64,000 nt of DNA from Macrostomum hystrix (taxonomy: Eukaryota > Platyhelminthes > Macrostomidae), in the NCBI GenBank assembly GCA_950097015.1, contig CATNEN010000012.1:1853501-1917500 (forward strand). Direction: 5' to 3'. Position 1 is the first letter of the stretch. The number at the start of each line of letters is the position of its first letter. The notes under the pieces are model-generated. The model was given only the letters and a program-made list of their open reading frames with translations, ran no database searches and was not told the origin of the DNA. A program made the position numbers and the translations under genes. This document shows, one piece after another, positions 36,501 to 47,587 of this stretch.

Positions 36501-39500
36501 TCATCTTCAGCTCCGTGCCGCATTCACTAATCCCCTGCGTGTACTTTATTTCTAGCCAGTTCTTTAGTATCTGGCCTTCTTAAGTATCTGGTCAAAGTCT
36601 CGCTCTAGAGTCCCAGCTCTAAGCGTGACGCGAATAATAGGAAGCAAAGATGCGACCTTTTTAGACTATGCCCGGGAGTAATTGAGAATTTGGGATCTAG
36701 CTGCGCCTCAGTCAGACTCCGTGTGCTCTGAAAATAGTTCTCTCAAATCAATGCCACAAGCATTCTTAAGTGAGTTTTTAGCTATAACTCCCTCTGAGTA
36801 AGCTCTGAGTAAGCGCGTGTAGATCATTACGATTTTTAGCACCAATCAATAACCGATTTTGATGCTGCATTTGCTTGCTTGCGTGTGCCTGTGGGTCCCC
36901 AGACTGCAGGCAATCTTCAGCTAACGCTGGGCCCTATAATGTTGAGCACTGAGCAGCTAAGCAAGCCCATAGCTGTTGCTATTTCGATTGCTTCTCTCTC
37001 GTTCTCTCTCTATCACGATTGGACCAAATTGGTTATGCCAGACTACACCGCTTAATTGGCTAATGATATTTAGTTACATATATGTAATCAAAATATACTT
37101 CCTAATGATTCATGGATTGAGTGTTGTTTCTGTACTTTTCTGTACCGAGTGTTCTATTTCTCTACCTATACAGGCTTCCAAGCCCGGTGTGTGTGTGTGT
37201 GTGTGTGTGTGTAGTGTGTGTGTGTGTGTGTGTGTTAGATCATGGCCCACAAACTGATGTTAGTTATCTTTCTATACAGCATCGTGGATTAAACTATTTT
37301 TTCTGCACCCTGCTGCATCTATAAGATTTATTAGTTGTTTATCTAATTAACGGACTTCAATTTGCTTGCACTTATATGCTGCTTATGCGTTCTTTCCCGT
37401 CCAGTTTTTGAGTTCTTAAACGATGCGCAGCATATTTTCAAGTACTGCGCCCTGTATTTAAACACAAAACACTTTAGTTCAGTGTCAACCATTTATGCTT
37501 ATTTTTTTCAAATTAACGGCAAAAACTATTTTATTTATAAAACAAAATTGTTATAAGTTCTCTACTAACCTTAATAGACTATATAGACTAAATTGTTTTT
37601 AAGCTCTTCAGATCCTCAGCTAAAAGACACCACCCTCTTCAGATTCTCAGCTAAAAGACACCACCCTCTTCAGATCTTCAGCTAAAAGACACCACCCTCT
37701 TCAGATCCTCAGCTAAAAGACACCACCCTGTTTAGATCCTCAGCGAAAAGACACCACCTTCTTCAGATCCTCAGCTAAAAGACACCACTCTCTTCAGATT
37801 CTCAGCTAAAAGACACCACCCTCTTCAGGTTCTCAGCTAAAAGACACCACCTTCTTCAGATCCTCAGCTAAAAGACACCACCTTCTTCAGATCCTCAGCT
37901 AAAAGACACCACCTTCTTTAGATCCTCAGCTAAAAGACACCACCTTCTTTAGATTCCTCAGCTAAAAGACACCACCTTCTTCAGATCCTCAGCTAAAAGA
38001 CACCACCTTCTTCAGATCCTCAGCTAAAAGACCACCACCTTCTTCAGATCCTCAGCTAAAAGACACCACCTTCTCTAGATCCTCAGCTAAAAGACACCAC
38101 CTTCTTCAGATCCTCAGCTAAAAGACACCACCTTCTTAGATCCTCAGCTAAAAGACACCACCTTCTCTAGATCCTCAGCTAAAAGACACCACCTTCTTCA
38201 GATCCTCAGCTAAAAGACACCACCTTCTTTAGATCCTCAGCTAAAAGACACCACCTTCTTCAGATCCTCAGCTAAAAGACACCACCTTCTTCAGATCCTC
38301 AGCTAAAAGACACCACCTTCTTCAGATTCTCAGCTAAAAGACACCACCTTCTTTAGATCCTTAGCTAAAAGACACCACCTTCTTCAGATCCTCAGCTAAA
38401 AGACACCACCTTCTTCAGATCCTCAGCTAAAAGACACCACCTTCTTCAGATCCTCAGCTAAAAGACACCACCTTCTTTAGATCCTCAGCTAAAAGACACC
38501 ACCTTCTCTAGATCCTCAGCTAAAAGACACCACCTTCTTCAGATCCTCAGCTAAAAGACACCACCTTCTTTAGATCCTCAGCTAAAAGACACCACCTTCT
38601 TCAGATCCTCAGCTAAAAGACACCACCTTCTTCAGATTCTCAGCTAAAAGACACCACCTTCTTCAGATCCTCAGCTAAAAGACACCACCTTCTTCAGATC
38701 CTCAGCTAAAAGACACCACCTTCTTCAGATCCTCAGCTAAAAGACACCACCTTCTTCAGATCCTCAGCTAAAAGACACCACCTTCTTCAGATCCTCAGCT
38801 AAAAGACACCACCTTCTTCAGATTCTCAGCTAAAAGACACCACCTTCTTCAGATCCTCAGCTAAAAGACACCACCTTCTTCAGATCCTCAGCTAAAAGAC
38901 ACCACCTTCTTCAGATCCTCAGCTAAAAGACACCACCTTCTTTAGATCCTTAGCCATTTAGTTTTAATTGAGCCAAGTAGTTACCTGAAAGCGGATGTTG
39001 TTAATATTGTGAAATTATATATGAGCTAATCTCAATGCTTCAACCAGCAGTCTCGTCTTCCTCATCGCCTAATCTGCAGAGTCCATCAGTGAGCGCATCG
39101 CCAAGCAGAAGAAGAAGCGCAGGCGACGCAAAAGAATGAAACAGCCAAAGGAGTCGACAGGTTCCACCGGCTCGGCGACGTCTGAGAAGGCGAAAATTGA
39201 GTATACTGTGAGTTCATACTGTCTCTGGTGTCAGATTCCCATATACTGGGAAATCAAAGGTGAAAAAATGAAGGAATTATTTGGCTCTCGAAATCTGAGA
39301 ATAGTTCTCAGCTATTGAAAGTGAGGCCAGGAATCAACTCGGCAAGAAGTTTGCTCAGCAATGAGAATTTCAATAGGAGAGGATTCGGGATGGGGTGTCG
39401 CTGGCCACTTTTAGGGGAAATGAAAATTGCCATAAGAATGAGCCAGCCCGAGTTCTGATCATCCGGCATTAAAATCTCCGGCATCGATGAAATTCTATCC

Positions 39501-42500
39501 AGAAAGGAGGCGAACAGAAGGCGCCGCGTTGCTGCTCGGCGCGGCTCGGCTGCAAAAATAAATAGAGAGAATTGGGTGGGCATTTTTCCATCGGTTCGTG
39601 CCGCCTTGCTTCTCTTCTAGCGGGTTTTAATCCCAATCTCTCCCCACCTGGCCTCGATGAGTCCCTGAGTCGAATGGAGTAAATAAGTCCTGTGGGTTTC
39701 AAGAGCGCCGCTCTCTGATGCGGCCTTGGTCTCAGGTGTGCTGCCCTACGGATTCTAAATCTGACTGACGTGCCTCCGCTGTCTCTGCTTCTGGGTGAAG
39801 GCAGTCTCCTCTGCCCACTGTCCTCGATGTCTGCTCATATCCTCTACAATTTCGTGCTTATCAATTCTAGGGAGAAATTTTTGCTCTCTTTGTCTTGACT
39901 GCTTCAGCAATGAAGTTGATGAATTATTCAGCTTTTATCATACGCCACCCTAGAAGCATGTCTACTTTTCTTAATTATTTTTCGGCCTTGCTTCTTCTTC
40001 ATACTTGCTACTTGTAAGTAGGGATTGCAGGTTATTCTTTCACAAACAAATCCATATCATGCAGGATGTGGCCCACAAAATGAAAAATTAGATCTCTAAC
40101 GTTTACAGGCCTCTAAAATCAAGCGTGAGATCTCATACAGATTCCTAGCAGAGAGAAAATGAGATCTCACACACGTCCATAGCAGAGAGGAAATGAGATC
40201 TCACACAGGTACCTAACAGAAACGATATGAGATCTCACACAGGTACCTAACAGAAACGATATGTGATCTCACACAGGTACCTAACAGAAACGATATGTGA
40301 TCTCACACAGGTACCTAACAGAAACGATATGAGATCTCACACAGGTACCTAACAGAAAAGATATGAGATCTCACACAGGTACCTAACAGAAAAGATATGA
40401 GATCTCACACAGGTACCTAACAGAAACGATATGAGATCTCACACAGGTACCTAACAGAAAAGATATGAGATCTCACACAGGTACCTAACAGAAACGATAT
40501 GAGATCTCACACAGGTACCTAACAGAAAAGATATGAGATCTCACACAGGTACCTAACAGAAACGATATGAGATCTCACACAGGTACCTAACAGAAACGAT
40601 ATGAGATCTCACACAGGTACCTAACAGAAAAGATATGAGATCTCACACAGGTACCTAACAGAAAAGATATGAGATCTCACACAGGTACCTAACAGAAACG
40701 ATATGAGATCTCAAACAGGTACCTAACAGAAACGATATGAGATCTCACACAGGTACCTAACAGAAACGATATGAGATCTCACACAGGTACCTAACAGAAA
40801 AGATACGGGACTTCTTAAAGGCAGTGCCAGGAAGCTATAAATGTCGCGATGGCGCCAATAAATCTCCCCAGGTTCGGGATCGTGACACCCTGACCAGCAT
40901 CGCGGCCAGATTCAACAGCACCCCGTCGGAGCTGTGCCTACTAAACCGGCGCAGCAATCGCATAGTGTTTCCCGGAATGCGCCTCATTGTGCCAGATCCG
41001 GACGCGCCGGCGCCAGCTTCGCCGACTGCCACGGCTGCGGCTAATGCTGATGCAATCGGAGGCGGTTCCTCTGTCAGCAAGTCGCAATCCGAGTCATCCA
41101 ATTTCAGTTCAACATCTACTAATGGCGAAGACGACGCCATTTCACCGCTGCCTGGCGCCGAGCAGCGGCAGCAGCAGCAGCCGCCGCCGAATCCGGAAGA
41201 TCCGCACGAACGCAAGTTTATCAAAGCCAAGGTGCGGTTAATGACTCACAGCGACGGAGTGGTCTCCGGCACCCTGCTAGTGACCCCAAATACCATCCTG
41301 TTCGATCCAAATGTCTCCGATCCTCTGGTGATCGAGCGCGGACCGGACATGTACAGCGTGGCCCATCCGCTTGGTCACGTGATGTCGCTAAACGCCTATA
41401 TCAGTCCGGAACTGATGGCGCTCCGTCGAGAGGAACGCGAGGCCGCTGCGGCAGCCGGCGCTGGCAACGAGTACGCCCTGACTGGCGACGAGGCTGCAGC
41501 CGCTTCGGCATCCGTCACTCCGGCCAGCCTCGGCTCGGCTAGCAGCTTCAGCCAGCTGCCCCAACAGCTCATGGTGGACCTGTCCTGCGGCCTGTTCTCC
41601 ACTCAGCGGCACGACCTGCGCCAGGTGACGGATCTGTCGCAGCCGCCTGCCCAGCTGGCAGCTGAGCGGCTTCATCCGCACACGTGCACCCAGTTCGAAG
41701 ATCGGCCTCTCTATCTGTGCGTGTCTCTAAAGCCGCGCGCTGTCGGTGTCGCCCGATGCGGCAGCAGGCGCGGCAAGCGAGCCGTCGGCAGCAGCGCCAG
41801 CAGGCAGGACGAGCTCTGGTTCAGCGTTGCTAGACGTGACGCCGACATGCTGTACGTGTTCCTGCGGCGCTGCGGCGCCGCCGCCGCCGGTGGCACCTGC
41901 GTCAGCAGCGGAGGCGACCAGGTGGGTCTCTATTGCTTCCTTAAGCGTCCCCAATAAACCCTAATAATAAGGACAATTGCAGGAGGGCTGCGGGCAATGG
42001 CGCATCATTTGGTCATACTAGACCCGCAGCCAGCGAGGAGGCAATTCTGCGCATTCCGCTGACTCCTGAGCACACACGCACACACGCACACAGATTCTGT
42101 ATGCAAGCACACGCTCACACAGGTGTGTATATGTGCCCTGACTTTCTCATCGTCAGGCAGTGAAAACTTTCACTGTGCCCTGGAGGTTGGCTCTCAAGGG
42201 CGTAAATTGCATGACAAGTGGCCTCGCCGCGGAATCGAGCTCGGGGACCTCGGTGCGAAAGGCAAACGCGTTAGACCACTGCCACTCACTTCCCTGAGTT
42301 GCTCCCTAAAACTCTTTAACCTTTCTCAGCTTCTATCCCAGTTTCCAAATATTACTCCGCTCATCCGCTATCCATTGCAGTCCCAGCCCATGCCGTCATT
42401 AGTGTCGTCCCGCGCCGACGACTATTACTTCGTCGAGGGCGGCTCCATCTGTGCCGGCGCTGGCCCCGGCGCCGTCGCCATGGCTGGCAGCTGGCAGTTG

Positions 42501-43286
42501 GTGTGTGCTGATCAGAGCTCCCTAATCCTGCCCAGCCGCGAGGATCTGCCTCTGCCTCGCCTAGTCGACGGCCGGTCTCGCCTGCTGTCCCGCCGACGCC
42601 TGCGCCATCTGGTCAAAGCACTGCCACCGCGCGCCGAGGGTCACAACCTGCGCCTGCTGTACTCGGCCGGTCGGCATGGCTTCAGCCTGAAGAGCGCCTA
42701 CAGGGCCTGCGCTGAGGCTGCGGCTCCTGACGCCTTCTGCCTGCTGCTGGTGCTGGACACCGACGGTCACCTATTCGGCGCATTCCTCAGCGGCGTCATG
42801 CGCCAGTCGGAGCATCACTACGGCACTGGCGAGACCTTCGTATTCCGCTGGGAGCGCCTGGTGCAGCCCGTCCGCTCGGAGACCAGCGGCGGCAATTGCC
42901 AGTTCACCGTCGACGGCAGCGGCGAGGTCGACTGCGAAGTAGACGCCGGCGGCGTAGCTAATAGCAACAACGAGAACAACGAGGTGATTGCCGACGGCGA
43001 CGATGATAATGAGGACGAAGATGACGACGAGGATGATGAGGACTGCGACTTCTATCAGTACTCTTGGACCGGAGAGAACACATTTTTTCTGCGCGGCGCC
43101 ACTGACGCCTTTACCGTCGGCAGCTGCCGCGGCCGCTGCGCCATCTGGCTTGACTCCGGCTTATTCAGGGGTCGCTCGCAGCGCTGCGACACTTTTAACA
43201 ATCCGGTACTGTGCGGCGCCAAGGAGGACTTCCTGGTGCGCGACATTGAGCTTTGGGAGTTCGCCGACCCCACGCGAGATTACTGA
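30544..43286 (+). CDS. OXR1: OXR1/NCOA7-family protein: LysM, GRAM-like and TLDc domains, 5 exons
   Basis: Oxidation-resistance protein family; TLDc proteins protect against oxidative stress and bind the V-ATPase. Exons: 30544-30662, 32126-32229, 39080-39207, 40872-41921, 42381-43286. All phases agree, totalling 2307 nt and 768 aa. A basic run (KQKKKRRRRKR) follows the acidic N-terminus. LysM spans about residues 116-164 (DTLTSIAARFNSTPSELCLL, then LIVPDP). The GRAM-like block about 232-300 has GVVSGTLLVTPNTILFDP. DELWFSVARRDADMLYVF precedes the last exon. TLDc, about 538-762, has LPPRAEGHNLRLLYS, HGFSLKSAYR, YGTGETFVF, WTGENTFFL, AIWLDSGLFRGRS and KEDFLVRDIELWEF. Odd point: about 63 acidic residues (628-690) are inserted inside TLDc. 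The two first exons are not recognisable as OXR1; they are joined by frame only and are less certain. ATTAAA lies 11 nt after the stop. Intron 2 (6.8 kb) holds a mariner relic and a 31-bp satellite, intron 3 a 34-bp satellite, intron 4 a SINE. Confidence 0.92.
32640..33760. other. GC-richer block in OXR1 intron 2
   Basis: Within a 6.8-kb AT-rich intron this 1.1-kb block is clearly GC- and CpG-richer, with CT-rich tracts but no exon I can support. It may be an internal promoter for a short TLDc isoform, a known pattern in OXR1/NCOA7 genes; this is inference. Confidence 0.3.
34232..34244 (+). promoter_or_regulatory. X-box-like RFX site
   Basis: GTTGCTATGCAAC, palindromic with a one-base spacer, in OXR1 intron 2 near a GC-richer block. 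Confidence 0.25.
35195..35780 (-). mobile_element. Degenerate mariner-type transposase remnant
   Basis: Minus-strand pieces in shifting frames match the N-terminal DNA-binding half of mariner transposases: NAFVRFKLGK with a following EEDL helix, then RWFHTFTDPGFELGD, GRPCSTKTTENIDVISDLV, SVRELADCLEIDFKTVHRIL and WVPHDLTADPRQARV. At least two frameshifts occur, near 35530 and 35315, and the catalytic half is missing. It lies in intron 2 of the OXR1-like gene. I saw no terminal inverted repeats. Confidence 0.8.
37185..37236. repeat. (GT)n microsatellite
   Basis: GT repeats interrupted once by an AG. In OXR1 intron 2. Confidence 0.95.
37605..38955. repeat. 31-bp minisatellite in OXR1 intron 2
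   Basis: About 43 copies of AGATCCTCAGCTAAAAGACA then CCACCTTCTTC. Early copies read ACCCTCTTC, later ones ACCTTCTTC. It ends 125 nt before the exon at 39080. Confidence 0.96.
40115..40805. repeat. 34-bp minisatellite in OXR1 intron 3
   Basis: About 20 copies of GAGATCTCACACAGGTACCT then AACAGAAACGATAT; AAACG and AAAAG versions alternate. It ends 65 nt before the LysM exon. Confidence 0.96.
41962..42294 (-). mobile_element. tRNA-derived SINE, family 1, copy B
   Basis: Reverse copy of the same element, with the (ATT)n tail at 41962 and the tRNA-like head at 42294. It sits inside intron 4 of the OXR1-like gene and ends less than 90 nt before the last exon. An open frame runs from the SINE into that exon, so a SINE-derived N-terminal extension is possible but not needed. 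Confidence 0.85.
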
Positions 43287-43359
43287 GCCGTTTTTTATTA
43301 AACCGACTTCTTGCATTGAATTGCACTGATGCTCCTGAGCGACTGTCAGTCTCTTCTTC

Positions 43360-43705
43360 AGGCTGGAGACAGGTTCTGATTCAGTTTGCAGACAGGTTCA
43401 TCATAACCTTTACCTGGCTACAGACAGGTTCTGATTCAGGGTGCAGACAGGTTCTGATTCAGGGTGCAGACAGGTTCTGATTCAGGGTGCAGACAGGTTC
43501 TGATTCAGGCTACAGACAGGTTCTGATTCAGTCTGCAGACAGGTTCTGATTCAGGCTGCAGACAGGTTATGATTCAGGCTACAGACAGGTTCTGATTCAG
43601 GCTACAGACAGGTTCTGATTCAGGCTACAGACAGGTTCTGATTTAGGGTGCAGACAGGTTCTGATTCAGGGTGCAGACAGGTTATGATTCAGGGTGCAGA
43701 CGGGT
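43360..43705. repeat. 23-bp minisatellite downstream of OXR1
   Basis: About 15 copies of CAGACAGGTTCTGATTCAGG then STR; starts about 75 nt after the stop codon, so it lies in or just after the 3' UTR. Confidence 0.93.
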
Positions 43706-43709
43706 ACCT

Positions 43710-44875
43710 TTTTAGTCTTGACACCTGTGTCTCCAAGCGAAGCGAGTGGTTGCTAAGCGCTCAGTGTCCAATTGAATGGTTGCACAAGTTCAATGTGTTT
43801 TTGTGCACCCATGAATATGCTAATTAATTTAGTCTCACGAGAATATATTTTCGCAGTCTTGTGCACTCCCTTAGTTTCCTCATATTTATTGTTGCAGTTA
43901 AATTTAGTTGCTCATTCATCTAGTTCCGTCTCAGGTGTGTCAGTGTGTGTGCTAGTGGTTTCTTTCTATCATTCCTTCATTTAGGTTTCTGAGTTTTGAG
44001 ATATATATATGTATGTATATGAAATGCTTTATTACAGTGCACGCCATTTTTTTGCCATCGTCATCCGTTTAACGATTGCATCCCAGTGTTTTACTGTGAC
44101 CGCCTCTGCTCAACAACTCGCTATTTTCTAAATCAATCCTGAATTAAATATTTTACAAGCATAATAACTCCTTGGTGTTTGTTTTTGTGTCTTCTATTAT
44201 ACCCAAAGCAAAGCATAATGTTTCCCATCAATCCAAATCATAATCTCGAGGAATATTATATTTCCAATTTCATTGTCTTCTTGTTGCATGCCTAATCATT
44301 AGACTGCTCACAATTCTTGTGTCCATTGTTTCTAATGTCGATTTATATTTATTTTTTGTGTAAAATATTAACTTTTTTCGCGTTTTCCTAATTTTTGGCG
44401 CTAATTTTCATGCTTGCTACTCTTAAGCCCCAGTAGTTAGTAGCAGGTATAGCGAGAGCTTGACTAAATTTACGAGCGATCAGTATCACTATTATTGAAT
44501 ATAAAAACTGAACTAGCACACTTTTAATAATGCAACTGTGTTAACTTTATCACTCTTAGTGAGCTATGAGTAGTGAAAACATCTACTCGTAAATTATTGT
44601 TATGTCTCATTAGAGCTCTTGTTTGGCACAGTTTGTTGGCATTTCTCTTCGTTTATTCACTGCGCACTAATAGCCTTTTAGAATTACTTATTGATTCTGG
44701 TTTATCTGTTTATGATTCTATTTTTGTTATCAATATCTTGTACTTGTCAGCGGCCCACTTTTTGGGACAAATTAAGCTAGTTTTGTTGAAGGATTGGTGG
44801 GCATGCCAGTATTGATGCGTACACCACGCTAAATGCAGAATGCAGTCTTTATCCTACTCATCCCCATTATCACCC
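43710..44875. other. No supported gene
   Basis: AT-rich, with short TA/TG runs at about 43995. Confidence 0.5.
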
Positions 44876-44879
44876 CAAC

Positions 44880-45690
44880 TTTCCATCCTTCCCATCGTCC
44901 TATCCTTCCAATCTTTCCCATCCTTTCCATCGTCATATCCTTCCCATCCTTCCCATCCTCCCATTTTTCCCATCCTTCCCATCCCCAATTCTTTCCCATC
45001 CTGCCATTCTTTCCCATCCTGCCATCCTTTCCCATCCTGCCATTCTTTCCCATCCTGCCATCCTTTCCCATCCTGCCATTCTTTCCCATCCTGCCATTCT
45101 TTCCCATCCTGCCATTATTTCCCATCCTTCCCATCATACCATCCTCCCATTCTTTCCCATCCATCCAATCCATCCCATCATTCCATCATCCCATTCTTTC
45201 CCATCCATCCAATCCATCCCATCCTTCTCATCCTTCCCATCCTCCCATTCTTTCCCATCCTTTCCATTGTCATATCCTTCCCATCCTTCCCATCCTCCCA
45301 TTCTTTCCCATCCTTTCCATCGTCATATCCTTCCCATCCTTCCCATCCTCCCATTTTTCCCATCCTTCCCATCCCCAATTCTTTCCCATCCTGCCATTCT
45401 TTCCCATACTGCCATCCTTTCCCATCCTGCCATTCTTTCCCATCCTGCCATTCTTTCCCATCCTGCCATTATTTCCCATCCTTCCCATCATACCATCCTC
45501 CCATTCTTTCCCATTTATCCAATCCATCCCATCATTCCATCATCCCATTCTTTCCCATCCATCCAATCCATCCCATCATTCCATCATCCCATTCTTTCCC
45601 ATCCATCCAATCCATCCCATTATTCCATCATCCCATTCTTTCCCATCCATCCAATCCATCCCATCATTCCATCATCCATTTCATTCTAAA
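44880..45690. repeat. CCCATCCTTC/CCATTCTTT pyrimidine-rich array with block duplication
   Basis: Short units (CCCATCCTGCCATTCTTT and variants) are arranged so that 44925-45185 and about 45270-45545 are near copies. All three plus-strand frames are open; no gene is implied. Confidence 0.93.
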
Positions 45691-45699
45691 TATTCAATA

Positions 45700-46730
45700 T
45701 CTTATTTTTTATTCGATGTTCTATATTCTCCCTAGCCTACTTGATCTGCAGCGATCAGAAATAGCTCAGACGAATGCAAAACCTATTTTTGTATTGTATT
45801 GTATTCACTCACATCAGATGGTAGTGTTAGCTCAGATATTTATTTTGAAGTGTCTATTTTTTCTTAACTTTCGCCCCTTGAAGTGTTGCTGGTCCAGTGC
45901 TGTCTGTTCTACACATTATATATCTTACAAAGGTATATTTTTACTATTCTAATTTTCTAAATCACAGTAAGCTATACAAACTCACTAACAATAGTTAAAT
46001 AGCTATGCTGTGCACATCTAGTTAGTTGTTAAGCACTTAGATGTATGTAAACACGATTCTGTGTGATTATATTGCTAGTTATTTTAGGCAACCAGTTTTT
46101 CTGTAGCCTCTGCTTGGTAAGTCCCCTAGTTATTGAACCTATTTAAATCATTTTTAAGTACTCACCGTCTAGTCTTTCCACAGTTGCGGCTTCAATTTAT
46201 ATTCTGTTATACATAGTGTCTATTTATCTATACCAATTATTACATTATTTAGGTTAGTTTAATATTTGACTAAGCTGTTTCATTTGCTGCAATAATATAT
46301 TGGCTAACACTTTTTTAGTGGATATTAGAGGAAACAGATAAGGAAGCAGTTTAATCCCAAATCATTATTGTCTTGCCCTGTATCTCCACCGCTTAGGGTG
46401 TAATTTGTATTTTTGCACGCAGTACCAATGAGTTGTTTGTGCGTAGTTTTTATTCACTTATTTCTAGTGATTATAGTGATTAACTACATATGTATAAATA
46501 ATCTAGTGAAGGCTTAATCAATATTTTGCACGCTCAGTATCACAGTTTTATGTTTTCTTTATTGTTTTTATTAGCCGCTCACACCGAATCTGGAAATTCA
46601 GCCGAAAATAAATTTATCGTCATGCGAGTAGTATATGTGGCTTTTTGTTCGTCTCTAACTTACAACATAGCAATAGATTTTTCTCGCCTATGTCTATCTA
46701 AGCATTATTCTTATTTACACATATGCAACT
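45700..46730. other. No supported gene
   Basis: AT-rich spacer; nothing recognised. Confidence 0.5.
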
Positions 46731-46734
46731 TCAG

Positions 46735-47145
46735 GATGGAGAAAAAATATAATGAGCTGGTTGGTGCATTTGGGGGAGAGAAAATGAGGTGGTGGGTGCA
46801 GTTGGAGGGAAGAGAAATGAGGTGGTGGGTGCAGTTGGAGGGAAGAGAAAATGAGGTGGTTTGTGCAGTTGATGGAAAGAGAAATGAGGTGGTTTGTGCA
46901 GTTGGAGGAAAGAGAAATGAGGTGGTGGGTGCAGCTGGAGGAAAGAGAAATGAGGTGGTGGGTGCAGTTGAAGGAAAGAGAAATGAGGTGGTGGGTGCAG
47001 TTAGAGGGAAGAGAAATGAGGTGGTTTGTGCAGTTGATGGAAAGAGAAATGAGGTGGTGGGTGCAGTTGGAGGAAAGACAAATGAGGTGGTGGGTGCAGT
47101 TGGAGGAAAGAGAAATGAGGTGGTGGGTGCAGTTGGATGGTAGAG
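46735..47145. repeat. 33-bp minisatellite related to the array at 7680
   Basis: About 12 copies of GTGCAGTTGGAGGAAAGAGA then AATGAGGTGGTGG. It shares GGTGGTGGGTGC and GAGAGAAA cores with the 36-bp array 39 kb away. Confidence 0.93.
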
Positions 47146-47587
47146 AAAATCAGTCTAAAAAGAGTTTTCTAGAAACAAATAGTTATATTAATATATTTTA
47201 ATTGGAAGTCGTAGAAAGAACACTGATCAGCAGCTGGATGCATTCTGAATACTGTACTCGTAAGCAAACTTTAAGCAAATATTCTATGCCGATTGGGAGG
47301 AATTCGTCTGTTATTGGCAGTTGATTACTCCAACAATGCTTATTCGCATGATCAAATCCAACATCAGACAATTTTTAAGAAGCAAAATATTTTGACTCTG
47401 AGAGTCACAAGTAGCATTTTTAATATCAACCCCCCAAATTAACGTTGTCATCTACTCACCAAGCTTTGGACTACTTTGAATTCTCTTCTGGGATCTCACC
47501 TGCACAGGTCCGCATCCCACTCCAAGGGGGGCTTGTTAGAGTTAGAGTTTCGTGGATACAGAAAATAGATATATATACACAATGTGC

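Noticed and set aside
44833-45952. Several His/Pro/Ser-rich ORFs
   Set aside because: Array translation; three frames open at once.
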